DNA of 64,000 nucleotides from Pseudomonadota bacterium (GTDB lineage: Bacteria > Pseudomonadota > Gammaproteobacteria > Steroidobacterales > Woeseiaceae). The position numbers and the translations under genes were made by a program. The stretch is taken from positions 1 to 64,000 of the forward strand of contig JADFNG010000002.1 in NCBI GenBank assembly GCA_022563505.1, read 5' to 3'. Positions 1 through 9,723 of this stretch are shown here, piece by piece. Below the pieces are notes generated by a model that saw only the letters and a program-made list of their open reading frames with translations, searched no databases and was not told where the DNA came from. Position 1 is the first letter of the stretch. Each line of letters begins with the position of its first letter.

Positions 1-358
1 CGCGCTCCTTAAGTGCGTCTCTGACCCGCTGCGAACCTTCCTCAGAAACACTCGAGCAATCGATCAGCAGCTTTGGCGTCGCAGAACCGGCCAGCACACC
101 ATGATCCCCGCAGATGACACTGAACAAGTCATCAGGGCCGGAAACCATGGTAAATATGATGTCGCGATCTGAAAGTTCGGCGGGTGTATCGACAATCCTG
201 GCGCCGAGCGTTGCCAGCGGTTCCGCTTTTGTACGTGTACGATTGTACGCGCTGGTATCACAACCCGCCTCCAATAGTCTTTTTGCCATGGCAAGACCCA
301 TGCGGCCAGTGCCAATCCAACCCAGTTTTTGAGACCGAAGGTTTTGCTCTTTTTCCAT
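1..358 (-). CDS. NAD(P)-binding 3-hydroxyisobutyrate dehydrogenase / 6-phosphogluconate dehydrogenase-like protein, truncated by window edge
   Basis: Reverse-strand translation from ATG at 358: MEKEQNLRSQKLGWIGTGRMGLAMAKRLLEAGCDTSAYNRTRTKAEPLATLGARIVDTPAELSDRDIIFTMV...; GxGxMG Rossmann motif; runs off the left edge. Confidence 0.85.
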   Translation of the reverse strand, partial: MEKEQNLRSQKLGWIGTGRMGLAMAKRLLEAGCDTSAYNRTRTKAEPLATLGARIVDTPAELSDRDIIFTMVSGPDDLFSVICGDHGVLAGSATPKLLIDCSSVSEEGSQRVRDALKER

Positions 359-394
359 TTGTTGAATGCCTTGATTCGAGATAGACTGGATTAA

Positions 395-408
395 CGCAAT
401 CGTTTGCA
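395..408. promoter_or_regulatory. LacI-type operator CGCAATCGTTTGCA (site 1)
   Basis: Matches the pseudo-palindrome TGCAANCGNTTGCA; lies between divergent 3-HIBDH-like and TSUP genes; 20-bp context ATTAACGCAATCGTTTGCAT identical to site 4. Confidence 0.75.
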
Positions 409-519
409 TGCTATGATAGATATCCATTGACTTCAAGCAAACCCAAGAGCGAAGCTGATCCAAGCCAACAGCCCATTACACACCCAACCGCTGATGCATG
501 ACAACAACAGGTCAGCCTA

Positions 520-1284
520 TTGGATTTAAGCGTGATCAGCCTTGGTTTGCTGGCTGCAGCGATGCTCGCCATCGGCATTGGTGCGCTTGCCAAGGGTATT
601 ACGGGTGTTGGACTGCCCATACTGGCTGTACCAGTGCTGGCCTCTTTCACCAGCGTTGAAGAAGCCGTGATTTTGATGGTGCTGCCCGGCATTGCGGCGA
701 ATGGCTGGCTGGTCATCACCCACAAAAAATGGTCGGTATTGAATCAGCATCGCAGTTTCCTGATATTCGGCCTGGCGGGTGGGGTGTTCGGCACGTGGCT
801 CTTGTCCATTCTGAACGATCACTGGCTAAAGCTGATACTCGCCGTTTGGCTGGGCGTTTACCTGTTGCAGTATTTTTCCAGACGGTCGTATGACCGGTAT
901 TTCAGCGGCCGCAACGGGATGCGGCCAGTCCTGGGCATCGCAGCCGGAATCGTTCAAGGTGCTAGCGGGATATCTGCGCCAATTGTGGCTCCATATTTCC
1001 ACGCCGATGGTCTGACGCGGGAACATTATGCCTTCGCGACAGCATTCACTTTCCTGCTGTTTAGCGGCGCCCAGATCACGACCATGTTCAGGCTGGATTT
1101 GCTGACGCCGGAAAGGATGATTGTCGGTCTTATCGCAGTCGTGCCAACGCTCCTGTTCACGCAACTTGGAATTCGTTGGTCACCCCATATTAGCGATGCG
1201 ACCTTTCAGCGTATTCTCCTGGCACTCTTTGTCGTCATGGAGCTCAAGCTTTTTATCGATATATTCTATTCGATGTCAGCGTAA
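520..1284 (+). CDS. TSUP family (TauE/SafE) membrane transporter
   Basis: 254 aa, hydrophobic, GALAKGITGVGLPILAVPVLASFTSVEEAV motif typical of TSUP; TTG start. Confidence 0.8.
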   Translation: MDLSVISLGLLAAAMLAIGIGALAKGITGVGLPILAVPVLASFTSVEEAVILMVLPGIAANGWLVITHKKWSVLNQHRSFLIFGLAGGVFGTWLLSILNDHWLKLILAVWLGVYLLQYFSRRSYDRYFSGRNGMRPVLGIAAGIVQGASGISAPIVAPYFHADGLTREHYAFATAFTFLLFSGAQITTMFRLDLLTPERMIVGLIAVVPTLLFTQLGIRWSPHISDATFQRILLALFVVMELKLFIDIFYSMSA

Positions 1285-1386
1285 GATCATCCCACTCATT
1301 GAAGTCGAAGCACCTGACCTGTAGATTCAGCTCAGTTTTCCGACAAACCAGAAAATAAGGCGCAGCTTGTCTGCGCGCAATCGATA

Positions 1387-2409
1387 ATGGCGAAGAGAAA
1401 GGTCAACATTAAGGATGTCGCTGCCAGGGCGGATGTCCACCCATCTACGGTATCTCGTGTTCTTAATCCTGAGACTCGATCGATGGTCTCTGCAAGCGTG
1501 GCGGAGCGGGTCAGCCGTATTGCAAGTGAAATGGGTTATGCGCGCAGTTCGCTCGCATATGGTCTGCGGACAGGGCGGACGCAAACGGTCGGCGTGGTCA
1601 TACCGGACCTGACCAATCCGTTATTTCCGCCCATTATCCGGCAAATTGAACGTAGATTGGCGGAGCAAGGCTATATTGCGATATTGGCTGATTCGGATAA
1701 CAACCATGAGAATGAGAAAGTCATCGTACAGTCGTTAATGTCCCGTAATGTGGACGGACTCATTCTGGCCACGGCACATCGCCTGGATTCCGTTGTAATA
1801 GCCTGTGTGGAAGAAAATATTCCGCTGGTGCTGGTCAATCGGACGATCGATGCACATTCTGTGACTGCGGTGATCAATGATGACGCGCATGGTATCGAAC
1901 TGGCGGCATCTCATCTCGTTGGACTCGGTCACGAAATGATCGCGTATATCGGCGGGCCACAGGATACCTCTACCGGACACGAGCGCTTCCTGGCGTTCAA
2001 GCATCTCAAGAATGCCGGACACTTCAAGTCTCACAGCGATTTGATTCGCAACTGCAAGGCATTTACGGAAATCGAAGGCCGCCGAGGTTTTCTAACCTTG
2101 CTGAAGAAGGATAGAAAATTCACTGCCGTTATCGCGGCCAACGACCTGCTGGCGCTGGGATGCTACGACGCGCTGTCGGAGCTTGGCCTTCGTTGCCCGA
2201 ATGATATTTCGGTGACCGGATTCAACGACATGCCGTTTGTCGACCGATTGGCTCCGCCATTGACGTCGGTGCACATTCCGCACGAGGAGATCGGTAATCA
2301 GGCGGCCGAGTTGCTACTTGAGAAAATGCGCAATCCTCAGTCGCCTATCAGGACAGTCAATATCCTGCCGGAACTGATTGTCCGGGGATCAACAGCACCA
2401 CCGGCATAA
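1387..2409 (+). CDS. LacI family transcriptional regulator
   Basis: N-terminal HTH NIKDVAARADVHPSTVSRVLN plus periplasmic-binding-protein-like domain. Confidence 0.93.
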   Translation: MAKRKVNIKDVAARADVHPSTVSRVLNPETRSMVSASVAERVSRIASEMGYARSSLAYGLRTGRTQTVGVVIPDLTNPLFPPIIRQIERRLAEQGYIAILADSDNNHENEKVIVQSLMSRNVDGLILATAHRLDSVVIACVEENIPLVLVNRTIDAHSVTAVINDDAHGIELAASHLVGLGHEMIAYIGGPQDTSTGHERFLAFKHLKNAGHFKSHSDLIRNCKAFTEIEGRRGFLTLLKKDRKFTAVIAANDLLALGCYDALSELGLRCPNDISVTGFNDMPFVDRLAPPLTSVHIPHEEIGNQAAELLLEKMRNPQSPIRTVNILPELIVRGSTAPPA

Positions 2410-2416
2410 TCGCCGC

Positions 2417-3589
2417 TTACGCGCTTCGGTACAACTTGGTCATGACAAATTCTTTGTGCCCCAGCGCTTCCGCTGCCGTCATGCGACCACTGGATGTCTT
2501 GACGATCATATCGATCAGTTTGTCACCCGCCTGATCCAACGTCAGCTCACGGGTGAGAATTCCCGTTACGTCTACGTCTATGTGTTCCGACATCGTCCGC
2601 ATGGTGCGCGGATTTGCCGTTATCTTGATGACCGGCAAGATCGGGTTACCGATAATATTTCCCTGCCCGGTCGGAAACGCATGTACGACGAATCCGCTGG
2701 CCGCCATAAGGGTCACGCATTCAGCGGCTGCGGAGGACGAATCCATAAAATAGAGTCCCGGCCCTTTGGCTGGTTCCTCGGCCGGACCCAGCACATCGAT
2801 GTACGCAACGTGTTTGCCGATTTTCTCCAGGTTGCCAAATGCTTTCTCTTCGATCGTGGAAAGGCCGCCTTCAATATTCCCCTTGGTCGGCTGGCTGTCG
2901 GAAAGATCGGTGGTTTTGTGAGCTTCAATCACGTCGTCCTGATAGGCCTGGAAAGTGCGCATGAATTTTTCGCCGACTTCCGGGGTCGCGGCTCGCTTCG
3001 CGCACAAATGTTCTGCACCAGTAAGCTCTGATGTTTCGCCAAATACGCCACAGATTCCCTTGGGAATGAGTTTGTCGTACATATTGCCCACGGTCGGGTT
3101 GGATGCGATACCGGATGTTGTATCGGACTCGCCACATTTAGTGGATATCCAGAGATCCGCTATATCGCATTCTTCACGCTGGCGTTCTGTGGCCCAATGG
3201 ACGAATTCTTTTGCCTTACGAGACGCATCGGCAATCGTCGAAATATCGCCGTTCTTCTCGATTGCGAAGCCAGCGACCGGCTTGCCCGTTGCCGCGATGC
3301 CATCTACCACTTGTTGCGTCCAGATCGGTTCGATGCCAATGACAACGCACGCTGCGACGTTGGGGTTGGCTCCTGTGCCGATCATGGTTCGAAAATGAAG
3401 ATCCAGATCTTCACCAAACTGCAGTCGCCCGTACGCATGAGGTAATGCAATCGTGCCTTGAATATTATTTGCTACGGCCTCGCAGGCTGCATTGGAAATA
3501 TCATCCAACGGCAAAATTGCTACATAGTTACGCACGCCCACACGGCCATTCTCACGCCGATATCCCATGAAAGTATTTTGCGTCGACAT
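2417..3589 (-). CDS. UxaA-family C-terminal domain protein (altronate dehydratase / (2R)-sulfolactate sulfo-lyase beta subunit-like)
   Basis: 390 aa; [14 protein letters not shown] and [19 protein letters not shown] motifs of the UxaA/GarD/SuyB family; stand-alone large subunit. Confidence 0.8.
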   Translation of the reverse strand: MSTQNTFMGYRRENGRVGVRNYVAILPLDDISNAACEAVANNIQGTIALPHAYGRLQFGEDLDLHFRTMIGTGANPNVAACVVIGIEPIWTQQVVDGIAATGKPVAGFAIEKNGDISTIADASRKAKEFVHWATERQREECDIADLWISTKCGESDTTSGIASNPTVGNMYDKLIPKGICGVFGETSELTGAEHLCAKRAATPEVGEKFMRTFQAYQDDVIEAHKTTDLSDSQPTKGNIEGGLSTIEEKAFGNLEKIGKHVAYIDVLGPAEEPAKGPGLYFMDSSSAAAECVTLMAASGFVVHAFPTGQGNIIGNPILPVIKITANPRTMRTMSEHIDVDVTGILTRELTLDQAGDKLIDMIVKTSSGRMTAAEALGHKEFVMTKLYRSA

Positions 3590-3602
3590 CGTATTCCCCT
3601 CC

Positions 3603-3890
3603 TTACCAGCGCTTTGTTTTCAGATTGTGAACGTGAACGTGTTCGCCGGTGGCGACCGGCGCGATAACCCGGCCAATGTCCTCACCGTATTTGACGATCG
3701 TATCGCCTTCCTTGAGATCAGTCAGCGCAACCTTGTGTCCAATGGGTACATCCTGTTTCACGCGTAACGTAAAATTGGAGTCATCCTCTGTGACGATGCA
3801 ATACATTTCGTCTCCCGCCTGCAGATTTTCTACGACCACGACCCCGACATTGTCGCGCTTGTCGTGCACTAGCAATTGTGGAACAGCCAT
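3603..3890 (-). CDS. UxaA-family N-terminal (SAF) domain protein (sulfolactate sulfo-lyase alpha subunit-like)
   Basis: 95 aa; [19 protein letters not shown]...[39 protein letters not shown], typical UxaA SAF domain. Confidence 0.8.
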   Translation of the reverse strand: MAVPQLLVHDKRDNVGVVVVENLQAGDEMYCIVTEDDSNFTLRVKQDVPIGHKVALTDLKEGDTIVKYGEDIGRVIAPVATGEHVHVHNLKTKRW

Positions 3891-3964
3891 CTGTCAGATC
3901 CTTTTTACTGAATTCACCCGGCAGCACCACGCAAACGACATTGAGCTGATGCAGATAGTTTTTA

Positions 3965-3980
3965 TATCTTATATAAGATA
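3965..3980. promoter_or_regulatory. Perfect 16-bp palindrome TATCTTATATAAGATA, candidate GntR operator
   Basis: Perfect inverted repeat in the divergent promoter between the UxaA/SAF gene and gntR. Confidence 0.6.
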
Positions 3981-4047
3981 CGATATAATTGCCTGATGGG
4001 CAATACTGAAACTGTAGTTAGTCCAGAGATATTGGGGGGTATTATCC

Positions 4048-4773
4048 GTGGTATCAACACCTGACTTTCAACCGCTGTACAAACAGGTCTATAACGTCCT
4101 GGTCAGTCGCATCGCTGACGGCGACTGGCGACCCGCAAAGGTATTACCGAGTGAACAGGCACTTGCCAGTGAGCTGGGCGTCAGCCAGGGCACGGTACGC
4201 AGAGCGATGGATGCGCTGGCCGCCGAAAACCTGATCCTGCGTCATCAGGGCAGAGGCAGCTTTGTCGCAGAACATACTCAGGAACACGCCTTATTCCGGT
4301 TTTTTCGTCTAAGTCGGCCCGCACCCAATCATGCACGCGTCACTCCGACTTTGGGCAGCGAACGCATTGTGCGACGGCCGGCCAATGATAAAGAACGATG
4401 GAAACTGGCGCTGCGCGGAAAGGCCGAGGTCGTCGAGATTCGACGCACACGCCTGATTGATGAGTCGCCACGAGTGGTCGAGAAAATCATCTTGCCACAC
4501 CGCCTGTTTCACGGTATCGAAAAGGAGAAGCACCTGCCCAACACGCTCTACTCCCTGTACCAGGAAGGATTCGGTATCAGCATTGCCGTTGCCAAGGAAG
4601 AACTTCGGGCGGTTTTGGCAAACAAGAAGGACGCTGCGGCGTTGGGAATAAGCGCTGGCACACCATTGCTGCAAATTGATCGTATTGCCGTCGCGCTGGA
4701 TGGTCAGCCGGTGGAGTGGCGAATTAGTCGCTGCGATACGAAAGATATCGTTTACGCTATCGAAGTGAAATGA
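4048..4773 (+). CDS. GntR family regulator, HutC/UTRA subfamily
   Basis: wHTH PLYKQVYNVLVSRIADGDWRPAKVLPSEQALASELGVSQGTVRRAMDAL followed by UTRA-like effector domain; GTG start. Confidence 0.9.
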   Translation: MVSTPDFQPLYKQVYNVLVSRIADGDWRPAKVLPSEQALASELGVSQGTVRRAMDALAAENLILRHQGRGSFVAEHTQEHALFRFFRLSRPAPNHARVTPTLGSERIVRRPANDKERWKLALRGKAEVVEIRRTRLIDESPRVVEKIILPHRLFHGIEKEKHLPNTLYSLYQEGFGISIAVAKEELRAVLANKKDAAALGISAGTPLLQIDRIAVALDGQPVEWRISRCDTKDIVYAIEVK

Positions 4774-5949
4774 TTATCCTTCGGTCAACTCAACGTTTAA
4801 TTTGAGAAGGCCTGCCAGCGTTCCACCCAGCATGGCAGCTCTCTCATTATCAGTCAGGCCCGGCACACTCAGTATGTGCGCAACCGCATTGCGGTTCTCC
4901 ATTCCATATGGGTAATCAGTGCCCAGAACGATCTGGCTGGCACCCGCCTCAGTAATGAGTTGCTGCAGATTCTGCGTCCGGTAAACCAGCGAATCAAAAT
5001 ATATTTGCTTCAGGTATTCGCTCGGCGCTTTTTGCTCCGCACCGCGACAGCCACGATCATCGCTGCTATGACAATGATCTGATCGGCCAATATAAGCGGG
5101 CAGGAAGCCGCCGCCATGTGCCGCCACCAATTTCAGACCTGAGTAACGATCGAGCGTCCCTTCAAATATCAGATGTGACAGGGCGACCGTAGTCTCCAGC
5201 GGATTGCCGATGATGTTGGATAGACGACCATTGCCTGCAAACCGCGCTTCCCCCTCTTGAAACCCCCGTGGATGCAGGAACACTACGACACCGAGTTCCT
5301 CGGCCTTCGACCAAAACGGATCGAATTTCGAATTGGCCAGTTCGACACCGTCAATACTGCAGGTCAGCATCACGCCGCGATGACCAAGCTCCTTCACCGC
5401 ATGCTCAAGCTGAGAGGCGGCGAGATCCGGGTGCTGCAGGGCGACCGCGCCAATCGCTACAAACCGGTCCGGATAGGCAGCGCAAACCTCTGCGAGTTTT
5501 TCGTTCTGTAAACGGATAATCTTCGCGGCCAGATCTGGATCTGCCCAATGAAAATACTGGCCGACTGAAATACTCAATGCCTGCACATCAATGCCGGTTG
5601 CATCCATTGACTCCAGACGCACGGAAATGTCAGTCGCAGCCGTCAGAGGATTGGGGTCATACGGGTTTTCCCCACCCAGCGCCGGGTGGCCTTCGATCAA
5701 CGACCACACGTCAGCAACTTCCGTGTGTGCGTGAATATCAACCGTCAGCATGCGAGTGCCATTGACCACTACGGGCCGGGGGAAATCACTTTCCAGCGTG
5801 TCCGGATTCCTTGCGACTTGCGGCGCGACTGCGCCGTCCGTTCGTGCACTGCAGCCTACGAAGCTGATGCCTGCCCCGGCAACAACGGCCCCTTTCAGGA
5901 ACGCACGGCGGCTTGTGGCGGATGGTTTTTTCTCGTTCGTGTAGTTCAC
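4774..5949 (-). CDS. Amidohydrolase-family metal-dependent hydrolase (ACMSD-like TIM barrel), Tat signal
   Basis: TSRRAFLKGAVVAGAGISFVGC Tat/lipobox; VDIHAHTE, VFLHPRG, AAHGGGFLP, VLGTDYPYG metal-site motifs. Confidence 0.85.
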   Translation of the reverse strand: MNYTNEKKPSATSRRAFLKGAVVAGAGISFVGCSARTDGAVAPQVARNPDTLESDFPRPVVVNGTRMLTVDIHAHTEVADVWSLIEGHPALGGENPYDPNPLTAATDISVRLESMDATGIDVQALSISVGQYFHWADPDLAAKIIRLQNEKLAEVCAAYPDRFVAIGAVALQHPDLAASQLEHAVKELGHRGVMLTCSIDGVELANSKFDPFWSKAEELGVVVFLHPRGFQEGEARFAGNGRLSNIIGNPLETTVALSHLIFEGTLDRYSGLKLVAAHGGGFLPAYIGRSDHCHSSDDRGCRGAEQKAPSEYLKQIYFDSLVYRTQNLQQLITEAGASQIVLGTDYPYGMENRNAVAHILSVPGLTDNERAAMLGGTLAGLLKLNVELTEG

Positions 5950-5990
5950 GTCATGTTCCTCGCTAATATTGTCGAAATTCTCCTGCGGTA

Positions 5991-7688
5991 TCAGTCTTGT
6001 GCAGGAATCACTGGCAGCAACATATAAGAAGGTCGATCGCCACCAATGTAAATACTGTTATCCCGTAACTTGTAAGCCGCAAAATAATGCTCGCCATCGT
6101 GTGGCTGGACATCGAGACGGATGCGATGACCTTTCTTGAACACCATGCTCGTGGCCCAGATCTCGATCTCGATGGGTACGACCTGCCCCGGTTGAAGTTT
6201 CTGCTCCTCATCGTGCGTATGGTAGGGCCGGTATGGTTTGGAAAGCTCGGGATCCAGTTTACGATGCGACACTTTCAGGATGCCGCGAGTAGCGGTTTCG
6301 ACACTGCCATCGGGAGCCATATTCCGCAGATAGGCGAAGACATCCATATCGTCCGTTTCCGAGGACACCCAAAGCATGAGTTTGATATGGCCAGTGACCT
6401 CAACGTCCTCGCTCAGCGGTTCGGTCACAAAGGTCACCATTGGCTGACCGCTGCGCCCTCGCCGATAGGCCTCTGGTCCCGATGGGAAGGTGATCTCGCC
6501 GCCTTTCGGCGGTGGCGTCTGGCGCAACTGCAGGTCATGCATCGCATCATCGACCACATCCGCAGACTGCAAACTCAGGTAATATTTCCTGTATTGCGTG
6601 CGTGCAAGCGGCCACTCATTTTCGAAGCGCCAGTTGCATTCATCGACGCTCACACGAATACACAGTTTAACCGGCGGCTCATCCATGATGCCGTTTTCTT
6701 TGCCTTTCAGCCAGTAGTCGTACCAGCGCAGCATTTCGGCTTTGCCTTCATCCGAGTAGAAAGCATCGGTATGGCCGCCAATATGAATTTGTAATTTCTT
6801 GTGTATGGACGCCGAGCGCACATAGGCTTCCACATTTCCTCGCAGGTGGTGGTTCCAGCCACCCCAGTTTCCTGAGCTGTAGAACGGCACGACTATCTGG
6901 TCAAACCGGGCACGGGATTTCACGTCGTCCCACCATGGGCTGTCCGTGTGGTGAGTCATGAAGTTCCACATCAGATTCTCATCGAAGGCGGCCGAGTTGT
7001 CAGCGCGCGTCGCTTCGAGCAATTGCTTGCCGACGACGTCAATCCACCAGCGACCATAAAAATTCTGGTTCAGGATGCCGCCATGAAACACCGAATCACG
7101 GTAGAGATCCGCCCATCCCTCCCACGGTACCATCGTCGTCAGCGAAGGTGGCTGCAAGCCCGCCACATTCCACTGCGTGATGGCATAGTAGGAAACTCCC
7201 GCAAGGCCGATTTTGCCGCTGCTCCAGTCCTGCCTTGCGGACCACTCGATTGCGTCATACAGATCGCGGGCCTCCTGCATGGACCAGATATCGGCCTTGC
7301 CCGGAGAGGCACCGGTACCTCGTGTATCAATGAAAACCAGGATATAGCCTCGGGCCGTCCACCACTCCGGTTCAGGTCGCTCCACATGGGTAAAAGGCCG
7401 GATGTGCGGCAGTATTCGATCCATGCTCTTTTGGTAGGCGCTGAGACTGATGAGAACGGGAAAGCGGGTTTGTTCATTATTCGCATCGCGAACGTCAGGG
7501 CGATACACGTCAGCTCTCAACACCGTGCCGTCACGGAGCGGAATCGCCACATTCTCGTCGAAAATAACGCCATATTCGGGCTGCGATAAGGGCTCTTGAG
7601 CAGCGGCAATCGCCGCTTGGGCCGCTGCTGCGATCCAGACCATACCGAGAAAATATGCTGCCGCAAGGAATCTTTGCGAATTCAACAT
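5991..7688 (-). CDS. CocE/NonD (S15) family acyl hydrolase
   Basis: 565 aa; signal peptide; VAIPLRDGTVLRADVYRP, IDTRGTGASPG, GLAGVSYYAITQW nucleophile elbow; C-terminal jelly-roll. Confidence 0.88.
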   Translation of the reverse strand: MLNSQRFLAAAYFLGMVWIAAAAQAAIAAAQEPLSQPEYGVIFDENVAIPLRDGTVLRADVYRPDVRDANNEQTRFPVLISLSAYQKSMDRILPHIRPFTHVERPEPEWWTARGYILVFIDTRGTGASPGKADIWSMQEARDLYDAIEWSARQDWSSGKIGLAGVSYYAITQWNVAGLQPPSLTTMVPWEGWADLYRDSVFHGGILNQNFYGRWWIDVVGKQLLEATRADNSAAFDENLMWNFMTHHTDSPWWDDVKSRARFDQIVVPFYSSGNWGGWNHHLRGNVEAYVRSASIHKKLQIHIGGHTDAFYSDEGKAEMLRWYDYWLKGKENGIMDEPPVKLCIRVSVDECNWRFENEWPLARTQYRKYYLSLQSADVVDDAMHDLQLRQTPPPKGGEITFPSGPEAYRRGRSGQPMVTFVTEPLSEDVEVTGHIKLMLWVSSETDDMDVFAYLRNMAPDGSVETATRGILKVSHRKLDPELSKPYRPYHTHDEEQKLQPGQVVPIEIEIWATSMVFKKGHRIRLDVQPHDGEHYFAAYKLRDNSIYIGGDRPSYMLLPVIPAQD

Positions 7689-7741
7689 GCTGCGATCTCC
7701 ACTCTGCGGGGGTTTTATCCTGTAGCAAGTTAACGAGCAAA

Positions 7742-7755
7742 TGCAATCGTTTGCA
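7742..7755. promoter_or_regulatory. LacI-type operator TGCAATCGTTTGCA (site 2)
   Basis: 54 bp upstream of the CocE-like gene start (7688, minus strand). Confidence 0.75.
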
Positions 7756-7827
7756 GTAAATCATGGCACCTGATGACTGTCAATCCCGTGTCCCGCGGCG
7801 ACCACAGCGGTGCCTGGTCAACAGGAT

Positions 7828-9591
7828 TCAATGACAATTCGTGCAAATGCGGGTTTGTGAATATAGGGCGGAGCGATCGCTGAGCGACGCAAACGGTCGC
7901 TGCTCAGAGTGACAGCGGCTGCAGGCATACTGGCGGTCGACTACCAGGCGGTGCGCTACCTGGAAATGCCAGAAGCCATCGCGCGGCACGGCCAGCAACG
8001 CCTCCAGAGCGTCCGACGGCATGCTTGGCTGCCACGCAGCAGCGGAGTTCGGTTGCGCCGTCGGCAGGATTTCAGGCTCATGCGCCACCGCGGTGAAGGC
8101 GGCGGCAATACTCTGTCCGGCCAGTCGGCCGCTCAGGATTGCCGGCCCAAGAAACATGCCGTCAAGGCCGTGCTTGCCATTGACGCCCAGACTGCCATTG
8201 AGTTCACCCACCGCGTACAAACCCGGCAGCACCTGGCCCGATTTATCGAGTACGCGCGCCTGCGCGTCGATTGCAACGCCGCCCATGTTCTTGCGTGTCA
8301 CTGGAAACATCTGCAAGGCGTAGAAAGGTTCGTGCTGAACTTTTGAGGGCACATTATCGCCACGCGAAAAACGAGCAAACAGCGTGTCTTCGCCAGCATC
8401 GATCATGGCATTGAATTCGGTCACGCTCCGTATGAGCGCCTCCGCCGGCAAACCCGTCATGTCTGCCAGCTCGCGCCAGCTCATTGCGCGCTTTACCGCT
8501 TGCGGATTGTCCAGTATCGGGTGAGTTGGGGAAGGACTCTTGAGCCAGGCCGCGCCGCGCATCCCGAAACCATCGCGCGCCGCCTCATCAAATATCATCC
8601 AGTACGTTGACCCCTCCTGCTGCAGCAGATCGACGAGGATGTCTTTGTCGAAGCCCGTCTCATTAGTGAAACGCCGACCACTTGCATTTACCCATAGCGA
8701 TTGATCATTAGCCGCAGTCAATGCGTGATTCTGCTGCGGATCGTGGGGATCAATGAAGCCGTTGATATAGATATAGTGTCGATCGATCCTGACCAGCCCG
8801 GCACCGGCATCCGTGGCCAGATCATGTCCTGAACCCGTCGCACTGATCGCGGCACCAATGAGCAGTCGATCGGGCCGTGGCAAATCGGCAATCCAGTTCT
8901 CAAGCACCCGCTCGACATCGGCTTCGAAGCCACCGGTGGCCAGTACCACATTATCGGCAAACAGGCTTCGAACGTCACCGCCGCGCAAGTCCCTGACCAC
9001 CACACCGATAACCCGGTTGCCCTCAAGCAGTAATTTCTGCGCGCGAGAATTCCACCTGAATGACACGTTTGGAAGCCTGAGAGCGGTGCGGAATATGGGC
9101 AAGACCAGGTGCACCGCACGACCCTTGGTAAAGTGAAACCGCGGCACACTGTTCCCATGGCCGGGCACAATACGGACGAATTCCACACCCATTTCCGTCA
9201 CCCAGTCATAGATCATTTCGCGTGAGTTAGTGGCGTAATACCGGGTCCACCCGGTGTCCCCATCTTCGGTCCAGTCCATCCAGTCGCGGTAGGCCAGCTC
9301 GGCGGAATCGTCAATGCCCAGACGCTCTTGCAATGGTGTAGCGACCATGGACACACCGCCCGCCAGCATGGCGTGACCGCCAGCGACAGAATTCATGTCG
9401 ATCACCAGGACGTTGAGACCCCTTCGACCCATTTCCACAGCGGCGGACAGGCCTGACAAACCCGCCCCGATGATGATGACATCAGCGTCTTTTTCCACCT
9501 CGGATGGTCTTTGATCACAGGCCGCCGGACTGGCGAATAAGCAAGACGCCAGGACAACAAGCCAAACGCTGTAAGCCACAGGTAATTTCAT
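7828..9591 (-). CDS. FAD-binding_2 (fumarate reductase/flavocytochrome c-like) flavoprotein with C-terminal CxxCH motifs
   Basis: Signal peptide, VIIIGAGLSGLSAAVEMGRRGLNVLVID, C-terminal ...YACSRCHSEQRP...ICTNCH* (two heme c motifs, protein ends on the second). Confidence 0.85.
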   Translation of the reverse strand: MKLPVAYSVWLVVLASCLFASPAACDQRPSEVEKDADVIIIGAGLSGLSAAVEMGRRGLNVLVIDMNSVAGGHAMLAGGVSMVATPLQERLGIDDSAELAYRDWMDWTEDGDTGWTRYYATNSREMIYDWVTEMGVEFVRIVPGHGNSVPRFHFTKGRAVHLVLPIFRTALRLPNVSFRWNSRAQKLLLEGNRVIGVVVRDLRGGDVRSLFADNVVLATGGFEADVERVLENWIADLPRPDRLLIGAAISATGSGHDLATDAGAGLVRIDRHYIYINGFIDPHDPQQNHALTAANDQSLWVNASGRRFTNETGFDKDILVDLLQQEGSTYWMIFDEAARDGFGMRGAAWLKSPSPTHPILDNPQAVKRAMSWRELADMTGLPAEALIRSVTEFNAMIDAGEDTLFARFSRGDNVPSKVQHEPFYALQMFPVTRKNMGGVAIDAQARVLDKSGQVLPGLYAVGELNGSLGVNGKHGLDGMFLGPAILSGRLAGQSIAAAFTAVAHEPEILPTAQPNSAAAWQPSMPSDALEALLAVPRDGFWHFQVAHRLVVDRQYACSRCHSEQRPFASLSDRSALYSQTRICTNCH

Positions 9592-9646
9592 TTGCGTGCC
9601 TCTGTACCCAGCGGGTTTCGCTGCTTAAGGTATGCTGCCAGATTGA

Positions 9647-9660
9647 TGCACACGATTGCA
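9647..9660. promoter_or_regulatory. LacI-type operator TGCACACGATTGCA (= TGCAATCGTGTGCA on minus; site 3)
   Basis: In the divergent promoter between flavoprotein (start 9591 -) and GPH symporter (start 9724 +). Confidence 0.6.
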
Positions 9661-9723
9661 ACCCGCTGGAAATAAGCGCTAGAGTGCACTTTCGGAGACA
9701 CCATCAACGCTTCAGGAAACCCG

